Source: DATBFG01 sp036558645 (lineage in GTDB: Bacteria; Acidobacteriota; Terriglobia; Terriglobales; Acidobacteriaceae). Taken from it: a stretch of DNA of 31,229 nucleotides. The notes beneath the pieces were generated by a model, which ran no database searches, was not told the origin of the DNA, and worked only from the letters and a program-made list of their open reading frames with translations. The DNA lies in assembly GCA_036558645.1 (NCBI GenBank), contig DATBFG010000044.1, forward strand, positions 1 through 31,229, written 5' to 3'. Made by a program: the position numbers and the translations under genes. Numbering within the stretch: position 1 is the first letter of the stretch; each line of letters starts with the position of its first letter. Below, in pieces: positions 14,841 through 23,859 of this stretch.

Positions 14841-15931
14841 ATCCTGGAAGAACTCACAGCCGCTCTGCGTACATGGAATGGGCCAAGCTGCGGTCCGAGG
14901 CGCGTTTCAATCTCGCTGCCAGTGGCATGATGGCGTATCCCTTGTCTGAACTGCCCGTCCGCATAGAAGACCTGCAGATTAACGGCCAGACTATCTATGG
15001 ATACGCTCCGTTGCAGGAGCGCTTGGCTCGCCGGAGTGGCGTCTCTCCAGAGCATGTAGTATCCGCAACTGGCACCTCCATGGCGAATCATCTCGCAATG
15101 GCCGCCATACTGGAGCACGGAGACGAGATCCTGATCGAAGAACCGACCTACGAACTGCTCTTGAGCACTGCACAATATCTGGGGGCGACCATTCGACGTT
15201 TTCCCAGAAAATTTGAAGAAGCCTTCCGTCTCGACCCCAGAGAGGTCGAGAAGCACATTACTCCTCGGACACGGTTGGTGGTCCTTACGAACTTGCACAA
15301 CCCCAGTTCAGCCCTTGCCGATACTCCTACTCTCAATGCAATCGGCGAAGTCGCACGCTCTGTGGGAGCTCGCGTACTTGTCGATGAGGTCTATCTCGAA
15401 ACCCTATTCGATCAACCCGCGAAGTCCGCGTTTCACCTGGGAAACCATTTCATCACGACCAGCAGCCTAACAAAAGCCTTCGGGCTCAGCGGATTGCGCT
15501 GCGGTTGGATTCTTGCCGATGCCGAACTGGCCGAACGCATCTGGAGAATCAACGACCTATATGCCGCCACGCCAGCGCATCCGGCGGAGTTGCTGAGCGT
15601 GATTGCGCTCGACAACCTGGATCGCATAACCGATCGCGCCCGCCAACTGTTAGATAAAAACCGCCAAGCGTTGAATGCGCTTCTCGACTCACGCGAGGAT
15701 CTAGAATGTGCGCGCCCGGAGTTCGGAACAGTAGTATTCCCCCGGCTTCGAACAGGTAGCGTCGATGAATTCTGCTCGCTATTGCGAGAAAAATATGAGA
15801 CCAGTGTTGTTCCCGGACGCTTCTTTGAAATGCGCCAGCAGTTCCGGCTTGGTATCGCCGGAGAAGAGAAGATGACCGAGGAGGGCCTCAGGCGCGTTGC
15901 TCATGCATTAGACGATTTCTCGAAAAACTGA
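14837..15931 (+). CDS. PLP-dependent class I/II aminotransferase
   Basis: A 364-residue fold-type I aminotransferase. The cofactor residues are visible: N155 in LHNPSS, D183 and Y186 in VDEVYLE, Schiff-base K213 in SSLTKAFGLSGLRCGW, and R221. RLGIA near the C terminus carries the carboxylate-binding arginine. It is translationally coupled to the upstream amino acid permease, so uptake and transamination of the same amino acid is a reasonable inference. The exact substrate and direction are unknown. A structured inverted repeat lies 48 bases after the stop. Confidence 0.9.
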   Translation: MNPGRTHSRSAYMEWAKLRSEARFNLAASGMMAYPLSELPVRIEDLQINGQTIYGYAPLQERLARRSGVSPEHVVSATGTSMANHLAMAAILEHGDEILIEEPTYELLLSTAQYLGATIRRFPRKFEEAFRLDPREVEKHITPRTRLVVLTNLHNPSSALADTPTLNAIGEVARSVGARVLVDEVYLETLFDQPAKSAFHLGNHFITTSSLTKAFGLSGLRCGWILADAELAERIWRINDLYAATPAHPAELLSVIALDNLDRITDRARQLLDKNRQALNALLDSREDLECARPEFGTVVFPRLRTGSVDEFCSLLREKYETSVVPGRFFEMRQQFRLGIAGEEKMTEEGLRRVAHALDDFSKN

Positions 15932-15978
15932 GTCGACCAATTCAGGTGGTGCTGCTGCTGGACTCCTTTGAAGAGGTA

Positions 15979-16043
15979 AGGGGCCGGCCTGTTGGCCTAG
16001 GGTGGTGCCAACTGTATTTCCGGACTTATTTCGGCCAGCCCCT
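15979..16043 (-). other. Nested hairpin, possible terminator or structured RNA
   Basis: Outer arms at 15979-15989 and 16033-16043 pair over 11 bases. Read on the minus strand all 11 pair, one as G-U; on the plus strand one pair is C-A. Inside it, GTTGGC (15991-15996) and GCCAAC (16007-16012) form a perfect six-base stem one base away from the outer helix. There is no T-run next to the outer helix on the plus strand, so a simple intrinsic terminator is not supported. Confidence 0.45.
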
Positions 16044-16178
16044 ATTAGGTTGCGAAACAATATAGAGACATTTGTGTCAACTGCCAAGAAGAATTTAAAC
16101 ATCTGTTTCTGAAAAGGGAACAAAGTCTAACTTTGAGACTACAAACCAAATAAGTCAGCTCCTATTCGAAACAGCCCA

Positions 16179-16195
16179 GGTCACAAAATGTGACC
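16179..16195. promoter_or_regulatory. Palindrome GGTCACA-AAA-TGTGACC
   Basis: Perfect seven-base arms around a three-base centre, 375 bases before the kinase start. The TGTGA-like half-sites recall CRP/FNR-family operators, but spacing is shorter than the usual CRP site. It could also form a small hairpin. Confidence 0.4.
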
Positions 16196-16286
16196 GCTAG
16201 GTCTCATATGGGATACATGTCCCCGCAGATAACGGTGATTACCGCTTTTAGTCCAAAAAGGTGGAAGGGCCCTCATTTCAAGCACG

Positions 16287-16310
16287 ATTGAACAGTATCC
16301 ACTGTTCAAT
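16287..16310. promoter_or_regulatory. Perfect 10-bp inverted repeat ATTGAACAGT/ACTGTTCAAT
   Basis: Ten-base perfect arms separated by four bases, about 260 bases upstream of the kinase gene. No T-run follows on either strand, so an operator is more likely than a terminator. The binding protein is unknown. Confidence 0.5.
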
Positions 16311-16569
16311 AGCCGTTCTCGTGCACTGCTACTTGCTTGCCGAGCTGGCATTGCACAGATTGAGGTCGCCACTGATGTGAGTGTCTTATGTGAGACGGAT
16401 CAATCCATGGTAGGCCATCCCACCGGCGCTCGAGCCCTAATACGCATACCTCCCCCAAAGTTGACTTTGACATAAGCTGGAGATAATGTTCTCCCAAGAA
16501 TAACGGCCGTACGGAGCCGTTGTGCTCATCCCCCGACATCGCTAGCAAAGTTTTCCTAAGGGAAGTCAC

Positions 16570-19197
16570 GTGACTCCAGAGCGTTGGGAGCAAGTTAAGG
16601 AAGTTTTCAATGTTGCGATCGACCTTGATCCGGATACGCGTTCGGGCTATTTGGACAAGGCCTGCGCAGGTGCCCCCTACCTTCGCAAAGAAGTAGAGTC
16701 CCTCCTGGAGAACTACTTGCAGGCCGGCAATCTTATGGAAAACCCGGCCCATATCACATCCAACGTGGAAGGGGTTTCCGAGCAAGACGCCTGGGTTGGC
16801 CGCCACATTGGTCCCTATCTCACGATCGCCAAAATCGGGCAGGGTGGGATGGGTGCCGTCTATCGTGCCGTTCGGGTCGACGACCACTATCTGAAGCAGG
16901 TTGCAATAAAGATCGTTCGCGGCGGCCTTGTTACTGGACAACACCTTCGCCGTTTCAAGAACGAACGCCAGATCATGGCGAGCCTTGATCATCCCAATAT
17001 TGCTCGCCTCCTTGACGGAGGTGCTACCGAGGAGGGGCTGCCTTATCTGGTGATGGAGTACATCGAAGGGCAGGACATTGATGCATTTTGTGACTCGAAC
17101 CACCTGAATACAGTGGCGCGCCTCAAGCTGTTTCAACAGGTGTGTTCGGCCGTGCAATATGCTCATCAAAACTTGATCATTCACCGTGACCTTAAGCCGG
17201 GCAACATCCTCGTAACAGCCGCCGGCACTCCCAAACTCCTCGACTTCGGTATTGCCAAGCTGCTCGATCCTGAGTTGTTCTTCCAGACGATCGACCCCGC
17301 CGCCACCATGTTCAAGGCGATGACTCCGGAATTCGCCAGTCCAGAACAGGTGCGGGGTGAACCGATCAGCACAGCCAGTGACGTCTATAGCCTTGGCGTC
17401 ATTCTTTATCGGCTGCTAACAGGACATCCGCCCTACAATGTCGATTCAGCCGCTCCACTCGAGATGATTCGCGCTATCACGGAGTCTGAACCCGAAAAAC
17501 CCAGCACCGTAATCGATCGGGTAAGGGAAGTCACCAATCGCACCGGGGAAGTGGTTCAGCTTACTCCGGAGTCGGTGAGCAGCAGTCGCGAAGGACGCCC
17601 CGCGATTCTGCGGCGAAGACTTGCTGGAGATATTGACAACATCGTATTAAAGGTCCTGCGCAAGGAACCGGGACGGCGATACGCTTCGGCCGAGCAGCTG
17701 TCAGATGATATCGGCCGCTACCTGGAAGGTCTACCCATTTATGCCCGCCCCGATACGATTCCGTACCGCACGGGGAAATTCATCCGACGCCACAAGACTT
17801 CAGTAGCGGCTGCGGCTCTGGTATTTATCACGCTCATCGGCGGAATTATCACGACCATGCGCGAGGCACGCATCGCCGAACAACAGCGGGCCCGTGCGGA
17901 GCGCCGCTTTAACGATGTCCGCAAGCTCGCGCGCGACTTGATGCTCGATATCCACGATTCCATCCAATATCTTCCTGGGTCCACGCCTGCCCGGAAACTG
18001 ATCGTTCAAGACGCTCTTGCGTATCTCGATAGTCTTGCCAAGGAATCGGAAGATGATCCGTCGCTCCAGCGTGAACTGGCGACCGCCTACGAGAAAGTTG
18101 GCGACGTGCAAGGCTTGGAGACCCGATCGAATCTCGGCGATACCGCCGGCGCACTGTCGAGCTTCCAGAAATCGCTAGCCATTCGTAAGCAGCTTCTGGC
18201 CCAGAATCCGAGTGATCCGCAGTCCAAATCCGATCTTGCCGAAGCGTATGACAAGCTGGGTAACATCCTCGGACAAATGGGACATAAAGATCAGGCACTG
18301 AGTAGCCTCGGCCAGGCACTTGAGATTCGCAAGAAGTTGGCCGAGGCTTCTCCATCCGACATGATGGCGCAATATAACCTTGCAAATGCGTATGATTCCT
18401 TGGGTGATGTCTATGCCGACCAGAACGAACTCGATCGCTCGCTCGAGATGGTGCGTTTGAGCCTTGGCATCTTCGAGATGCTGTTAGTCAAAGATCCGCA
18501 GAACGAGCGCTACCGCAGAGACACTTCCATCGAGCGCAAAAAGGTTGGGGGGATCTTCGAAGAGCAGGGGAATTTCGAATCGGCTCTCGAACACTACAAC
18601 CAATCGCTCACGAATGACGAGGCCGTCGCCGCAGCGAATCCGAATGATTCCTTGGCACAGAGGGACCTTTCCATCGACTACAGCAGTATCGGCGATGTCT
18701 ATTTAAGAAAAGGCGAACATTCGAACGCCCTGAAGTATTACCGCAAAGCAGAGGCCATCGACGAGGCCAGTGCGATTGCAGATCCCAAGGATGCCTGGGC
18801 CCGCAAGTACGTCGTCTACAACAACAAGCGCATTGGCGACGCGCTATTAAAGCTCGGCGATCGCGGGGGCGCCGAAGCCGCCTACGGCAAGGCCATTGCA
18901 GAGGCGGAAGCTCGCGCGAAAACAGATCCGACCAACGCGTACGCGCAATCTGACTTGGCCGAGATGTACTCGCGCTTGGGGGCCTTGCATTTTTCGGCTG
19001 CAAGCCAGTCTAAGACGTCTTCCTCGGTTCGTCGGACGAACCTGCTGGCTGCACGCTCCTGGTATCAAAAGAGTGTCTCTCTGTGGGGGACATTGAAAGA
19101 GAATGGGACTTTGCACGCAATCAACGCTCCGGAGTCCGACAGTGTAGTTGCCGAATTGGCTAAATGTCAGGAAGCACTTGATCAGCTCGGTCATTGA
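16570..19197 (+). CDS. Membrane Ser/Thr protein kinase with TPR tail
   Basis: An 875-residue Hanks-type kinase. A 75-residue N-terminal region typical of acidobacterial kinases (TPERWEQVKEVFNVAIDLDP) precedes the kinase domain, about residues 83-390. Within it are the glycine loop IGQGGMGAVY (89-98), K114 (VAIK), HRDLKPGN (catalytic D207) and DFGIAK (D225); TPEFASPEQ is the activation segment end. One membrane helix spans about 411-430. About ten TPR-like repeats follow to residue 865, presumably extracytoplasmic, for protein binding or signal input. The start is GTG, preceded by AGGGAAG. It has no operon partner; the upstream gap has strong inverted repeats. Targets are unknown. Confidence 0.93.
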   Translation: MTPERWEQVKEVFNVAIDLDPDTRSGYLDKACAGAPYLRKEVESLLENYLQAGNLMENPAHITSNVEGVSEQDAWVGRHIGPYLTIAKIGQGGMGAVYRAVRVDDHYLKQVAIKIVRGGLVTGQHLRRFKNERQIMASLDHPNIARLLDGGATEEGLPYLVMEYIEGQDIDAFCDSNHLNTVARLKLFQQVCSAVQYAHQNLIIHRDLKPGNILVTAAGTPKLLDFGIAKLLDPELFFQTIDPAATMFKAMTPEFASPEQVRGEPISTASDVYSLGVILYRLLTGHPPYNVDSAAPLEMIRAITESEPEKPSTVIDRVREVTNRTGEVVQLTPESVSSSREGRPAILRRRLAGDIDNIVLKVLRKEPGRRYASAEQLSDDIGRYLEGLPIYARPDTIPYRTGKFIRRHKTSVAAAALVFITLIGGIITTMREARIAEQQRARAERRFNDVRKLARDLMLDIHDSIQYLPGSTPARKLIVQDALAYLDSLAKESEDDPSLQRELATAYEKVGDVQGLETRSNLGDTAGALSSFQKSLAIRKQLLAQNPSDPQSKSDLAEAYDKLGNILGQMGHKDQALSSLGQALEIRKKLAEASPSDMMAQYNLANAYDSLGDVYADQNELDRSLEMVRLSLGIFEMLLVKDPQNERYRRDTSIERKKVGGIFEEQGNFESALEHYNQSLTNDEAVAAANPNDSLAQRDLSIDYSSIGDVYLRKGEHSNALKYYRKAEAIDEASAIADPKDAWARKYVVYNNKRIGDALLKLGDRGGAEAAYGKAIAEAEARAKTDPTNAYAQSDLAEMYSRLGALHFSAASQSKTSSSVRRTNLLAARSWYQKSVSLWGTLKENGTLHAINAPESDSVVAELAKCQEALDQLGH

Positions 19198-19437
19198 ATC
19201 CCTTTCGCCACACGCCGATCTTGTATAGCCCGACCTTGAATCCAGGCAGATGCAATCTCTCGCGCCCAGAATTCCGTAAAGTTTTGTAAATGATAGATTT
19301 GCCAAAAGTTTGTGATCCTCCCCGACTCCTTTCTCATCTATAAACAGTGGTTTTATGTGCCTGGAATTGAGATTTTGATTACGACGCCCCGAGGATTGGT
19401 CTAGGGCTCTCAGTTTGCAGTAAGGTTTCTCACCAAC

Positions 19438-22400
19438 ATGTGGATCGTTCGACTCGCCTTACGGCGTCCATACACATTTGTTGTGCTTGCGCTACTCCTG
19501 CTCATTTTGGGGCCGATTGTCATTCTGCGTACGCCGACCGACATCTTTCCCAACATCAATATTCCCGTTGTCAGCATTCTCTGGAACTACACGGGACTTA
19601 ACGCACAAGAGATGAGCGACCGTATCGTTTCTCAGACCGAGCGAGCGTTGACCACAACCGTCGACGACATTTCTCATAGCGAATCCCAATCACTCAACGG
19701 CGTGGCCGTAGTAAAGGTTTTTTTCCAACCCACGGTGAAGATTGAGAAGGCGATTGCGCAGATTACTGCTATTTCGCAGACCCAGCTTCGCCAATTGCCG
19801 CCAGGAACCACACCGCCTCTGGTCATTACTTATAGCGCCTCGACAGTTCCCGTGCTGCAGCTCGCGCTCTCCGGACAAAAGCTGTCGGAGCAGCAACTCT
19901 TCGACTATGGTGTGAATTTCATTCGTACTCGGCTGGTCACAATCCCGGGTGTGGCAATTCCTTATCCGTATGGCGGCAAGCAACGTCAGGTTCAGGTCGA
20001 CCTCGATACCAACGCCCTTCAGGCAAAGGGTCTAGCTCCGATCGATGTGGTCAACGCGATCAGTGCTCAGAATCTGATTCTCCCCGCCGGCACATCCAAG
20101 ATTGGATCGTTCGAATACAACGTCGATCTCAACGGAAGCCCACAAACTGTCGCCGAACTCAACGACCTTCCTATCAAGACGATCGGTACGAATACCATCT
20201 ACATTCGCGACGTAGCGCATGTACGAGACGGATTTCCGCCGCAAACGAATATCGTCCGAGTGGATGGGAAGCGTGCGTCCTTATTGACGGTTCAGAAGAA
20301 CGGCAATGTTTCTACCCTTGACATCATCGCCGGAATCAAGCAGTTGTTGCCGCAGATTCAATCAGGACTGCCGCCTGAACTGAACATCCAGCAGTTATCG
20401 GATCAGTCTCTTTTCGTAAGGGCCTCTATTAACGGTGTTCTGAAAGAAGCAATCATTGCTGCATGCCTGACTGGCATCATGATCCTGATTTTCCTGGGAA
20501 GTTGGCGCAGCACCATTATTATTGCGGTCTCCATCCCGCTCTCAATTCTGACCTCCATCATTGTCCTTAGCGCGCTGGGCGAAACCATCAACATTATGAC
20601 CTTGGGGGGATTGGCGCTCGCAGTGGGAATTCTCGTCGATGACGCCACGGTCGAAATCGAGAACATCAATCGGAATATCGCACTCGGCAAAGAGATTGAG
20701 CACGCGATTCTGGACGGCGCTCAGCAGATTGCCGTTCCTGCATTTGTATCGACGCTCGCCATCTGCATAGTGTTTGTACCGATGTTTTTCCTGACTGGCG
20801 TTGCACGCTACCTCTTTGTTCCGCTGGCCGAAGCCGTGGTTTTCGCCATGATGGCTTCGTACCTGCTCTCGCGAACACTGGTACCGACCATGGCCAGGTA
20901 CCTCTTGCGGGGACACGAGGAAGAGGCCGGACACCTCGGCACGACTGCAAATCCATTTGTCCGCATGCAGCTGAAGTTCGAGCATGCGTTCGAGCGATTC
21001 CGGGAGCGATATCATCAATGGCTTCAGTCGTGCCTGGATCATCGCGGTGTTTTCCTGACAGCGTTTTTCGTCATTTGCCTGCTCTCTTTAGCCGCTCTGG
21101 TTCCTTGGCTCGGACAGGACTTCTTCCCCGCGGTGGATAGCGGACAGTTTCGACTGCACTTGCGTGCTCGCACTGGAACGCGCATCGAGGAGACTGCTCG
21201 GCTCTGCGATCTGATAGAACGATCGATTCGCGAGCAGATTCCGCCTGATCAGATTTCCAGCATCATTGACAACATTGGTTTGCCATACAGCAGCATTAAT
21301 CTGTCATACAGCACGTCTGCTCCGGTTGGTCCGGCCGACGCCGACATCTTCGTAACGCTTTCGAAGGATCACCGACCCACGGCGAAGTATGTTCACGATC
21401 TCCGCATGAACTTGGCCCGCGAGTTTCCCGGAGTCACGTTCGCATTTCTGCCCGCGGACATCGTCAGCCAGATTCTCAACTTCGGATTGCCGTCGCCGAT
21501 TGACATCCAGGTTGTCGGTTACAACACGACAGACAACCGGCAGTTTGCCACCCAGCTGCTTCAGCGCATCAAGTATGTCCCCGGTACGGTCGACCTCCGT
21601 ATCCAGCAGCCCATGGATCAGCCGTATCTGCATATCAATGTGGATCGCACCAAAGCTGCCCAGGTGGGGTTTACGCAACGAGACGTTGCCACCAATCTGT
21701 TGGTCTCATTGAGCGGAAGTTTCCAGACATCCCCCACGTTCTGGCTGAACCCAAAGAACGGAGTGAGTTACTCCATCGCGACTCAGACTCCGCAATACCG
21801 CATAGATACGCTACAAAGCCTGGAAAACGTTCCGGTCGCGGGGAACAATGCGAATCAATCACTGATATTGAGCAATCTCGGGTCGATCACTCGCGGTTCG
21901 GGCGCAGCGGTGGTATCGCATTACGATATTCAGCCGGTTATCGACATCTTTGGTTCAGTTCAGGGCCGAGACCTGGGCGGAGTCGCGCGTGAGATCGATC
22001 ATATCGTTCAGGAGGCACAGAAAAATCTGCCACGTGGTTCACAAGTAGTGGTCCGGGGGCAGATCGATACCATGCGCTCTTCCTACATAGGATTGCTGGG
22101 CGGCTTAGCCTTTTCAATTCTGCTGGTCTACTTGCTCATTGTCGTGAATTTTCAGTCGTGGCTTGATCCTTTTATTATCATTGCCGCGTTGCCCGCTGCC
22201 TTGGCTGGCATTGCCTGGTTCCTTTTTCTGACGCAGACCAGGCTGAGTGTTCCGGCTTTGACAGGTTCGATCATGTGCATGGGCGTTGCGACAGCCAACA
22301 GTATCTTGGTGGTGAGTTTTGCCAAGGAGCAGCTCACCGAAGGAAAGAACGCCGTCGAAGCTGCATTGGCCGCTGGTTTTACCCGCTTTCGTCCGGTGCT

Positions 22401-22599
22401 AATGACTGCCTTTGCCATGATCATCGGTATGGTTCCGATGGCCCTCGGCTTGGGTGAAGGCGCCGAGCAGAACGCGCCCCTGGGTCGCGCCGTCATCGGC
22501 GGTTTGATTTTCGCGACTATCGCCACACTGTTCTTTGTGCCGACCTTATTTAGCATTTTGCATGGTCGGCGGGCACCGAAAGCTGAGTTGTATCGCTAG
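19438..22599 (+). CDS. RND efflux pump inner-membrane permease
   Basis: A 1053-residue proton-driven transporter of the AcrB/HAE1 superfamily. It begins with the usual first helix and DIFPNINIPVVSI. The proton-relay aspartates D401 and D402 lie in VGILVDDATVEIENINRN. Two sets of six helices flank large periplasmic loops. FLTGVARYLFVPLAEAVVFAMMASYLLSRTLVP is the helix 5-6 region. It is the first gene of a permease-adaptor-outer membrane factor operon and is followed by the adaptor after 12 bases. The sequence does not show whether it exports drugs, metals or cell metabolites; an HAE1-type (hydrophobic/amphiphilic) substrate is more likely than metal because the metal-binding methionine set of CusA is not evident. 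Confidence 0.93.
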   Translation: MWIVRLALRRPYTFVVLALLLLILGPIVILRTPTDIFPNINIPVVSILWNYTGLNAQEMSDRIVSQTERALTTTVDDISHSESQSLNGVAVVKVFFQPTVKIEKAIAQITAISQTQLRQLPPGTTPPLVITYSASTVPVLQLALSGQKLSEQQLFDYGVNFIRTRLVTIPGVAIPYPYGGKQRQVQVDLDTNALQAKGLAPIDVVNAISAQNLILPAGTSKIGSFEYNVDLNGSPQTVAELNDLPIKTIGTNTIYIRDVAHVRDGFPPQTNIVRVDGKRASLLTVQKNGNVSTLDIIAGIKQLLPQIQSGLPPELNIQQLSDQSLFVRASINGVLKEAIIAACLTGIMILIFLGSWRSTIIIAVSIPLSILTSIIVLSALGETINIMTLGGLALAVGILVDDATVEIENINRNIALGKEIEHAILDGAQQIAVPAFVSTLAICIVFVPMFFLTGVARYLFVPLAEAVVFAMMASYLLSRTLVPTMARYLLRGHEEEAGHLGTTANPFVRMQLKFEHAFERFRERYHQWLQSCLDHRGVFLTAFFVICLLSLAALVPWLGQDFFPAVDSGQFRLHLRARTGTRIEETARLCDLIERSIREQIPPDQISSIIDNIGLPYSSINLSYSTSAPVGPADADIFVTLSKDHRPTAKYVHDLRMNLAREFPGVTFAFLPADIVSQILNFGLPSPIDIQVVGYNTTDNRQFATQLLQRIKYVPGTVDLRIQQPMDQPYLHINVDRTKAAQVGFTQRDVATNLLVSLSGSFQTSPTFWLNPKNGVSYSIATQTPQYRIDTLQSLENVPVAGNNANQSLILSNLGSITRGSGAAVVSHYDIQPVIDIFGSVQGRDLGGVAREIDHIVQEAQKNLPRGSQVVVRGQIDTMRSSYIGLLGGLAFSILLVYLLIVVNFQSWLDPFIIIAALPAALAGIAWFLFLTQTRLSVPALTGSIMCMGVATANSILVVSFAKEQLTEGKNAVEAALAAGFTRFRPVLMTAFAMIIGMVPMALGLGEGAEQNAPLGRAVIGGLIFATIATLFFVPTLFSILHGRRAPKAELYR

Positions 22600-22611
22600 C
22601 AGGGCATCTAT

Positions 22612-23859
22612 ATGAGAGAGCGCATCAGAGTTGAACCTAACGTAGAAGACAAGGAGCAACCCGTCATCTTAGCCGAGGTCAGGCACGCCCCTGAAGCCGC
22701 CCGTCCCAAGGGCGGGCGGCGTTGGTGGATCGCTCTGCTCGCACTGGTGGCAGTGATTGCCGCAATCTTGTCCAGCGTCCTCCCGCGAATTCAGGCCCGG
22801 ACCCAAGTCAAGACGGAGACCCAGGATCTCGCCATACCCTCGGTCGTTGTTACCCAGCCTAAAAAGGGTTCCGATGGACAGGAAATCGTATTGCCGGCAA
22901 ACGTGCAGGCTTTCAAGGATGCTCCAATCTATGCCCGCACGGATGGCTACCTGAAGAAGTGGTACGTGGATATTGGTGGACATGTGCGAGCCGGACAGTT
23001 GCTTGCGGAAATCGATACACCTGAAGTCGAACAACAGCTTCGCCAGGCGCGGGCGGATTTGGCAACCGCGCAGGCAAACCTGAATCTTTCGAAGATTACG
23101 TCCGATCGCTTTGCAGGTCTGTTACAGACCGACTCCGTTTCTAAGCAGGAAGCCGACAATGCCGCGGGTGACTATGCCGCCAAGAAGGCGACCTTGCAGT
23201 CGGCGGAATACAATGTCAAGCGCTTGGAAGACTTGCAGTCCTTTCAGCAGATCTATGCTCCATTCGACGGGATCATTACGGCTCGCAACACCGATGTTGG
23301 AGCGCTGATTAACTCTGGCAGTGCAGGTGGACCTCGGGCTGAACTCTTTCATATCGCGGCGCCCGGCAGATTGCGCGTCTATGTGAACGTGCCGGAAGGT
23401 TACTCGCAAGCAGCCAAGCCAGGCATCAAGGCCGATTTGACTCTCACTGAATTCGCGGACCGGCGCTTCCAGGGAACTCTGGTTCGCACGGCATCAGCGA
23501 TTGATCCCGGCACGCGAACTTTGCTGGCAGAAATCGATCTCGATAATCCTACGGGTGAGCTTTTGAGCGGCTCTTACGCCCAGGTACACATCAAGCTTCC
23601 ACGAGGTTCATCTGCATTCACCATTCCCGTGAATGCGTTGCTGTTCCGTTCAGAAGGATTGCGTGTTGCGACGCTGCCCGACGGCAAGCACGTCAACCTT
23701 CAGCCGATCCAAATTGGCCAGGACTACGGGAGTGATGTCGAGGTCGTTGCCGGTCTGAACGGAGACGAAAAGATCATCGTCAATCCGCCTGACTCAATCG
23801 TAGCTGGAGAAGAAGTCCGCATCGCCAGCGGAACCGCCGCTGCGGGGACGTCACAATGA
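22612..23859 (+). CDS. RND efflux periplasmic adaptor (membrane fusion protein)
   Basis: A 415-residue adaptor joining the permease to the outer-membrane channel. An N-terminal anchor helix lies at about residues 38-57. The lipoyl half-motif ARTDGYLKKWYVDIGGHVRAGQLLAEIDTPE is followed by a coiled-coil hairpin (QQLRQARADLATAQANLNLSK through QSAEYNVKRLEDL), then the second lipoyl half, YAPFDGIITARNTDVGALI. Beta-barrel and membrane-proximal domains complete it. Its last codon overlaps the start of the outer-membrane gene by four bases, so the pump genes are co-translated. Confidence 0.92.
   Translation: MRERIRVEPNVEDKEQPVILAEVRHAPEAARPKGGRRWWIALLALVAVIAAILSSVLPRIQARTQVKTETQDLAIPSVVVTQPKKGSDGQEIVLPANVQAFKDAPIYARTDGYLKKWYVDIGGHVRAGQLLAEIDTPEVEQQLRQARADLATAQANLNLSKITSDRFAGLLQTDSVSKQEADNAAGDYAAKKATLQSAEYNVKRLEDLQSFQQIYAPFDGIITARNTDVGALINSGSAGGPRAELFHIAAPGRLRVYVNVPEGYSQAAKPGIKADLTLTEFADRRFQGTLVRTASAIDPGTRTLLAEIDLDNPTGELLSGSYAQVHIKLPRGSSAFTIPVNALLFRSEGLRVATLPDGKHVNLQPIQIGQDYGSDVEVVAGLNGDEKIIVNPPDSIVAGEEVRIASGTAAAGTSQ

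Larger units (their letters stand above)
15932..16569. other. 640-base gene-free stretch with several palindromes
   Basis: No coding frame here looks real. It contains a nested hairpin structure (15979-16043), a perfect seven-base inverted repeat (16179-16195), a perfect ten-base inverted repeat (16287-16310) and a hairpin AACGGC/GCCGTT (16502-16521) before the kinase start. A weak promoter for the kinase may be TTGACT (16461-16466) and GATAAT (16482-16487), but the 15-base spacing is short. Confidence 0.5.

Noticed and set aside
16306..17184. A 292-codon open frame on the minus strand
   Set aside because: It mostly lies opposite the conserved kinase domain of the plus-strand gene, and its translation has no recognisable family features.
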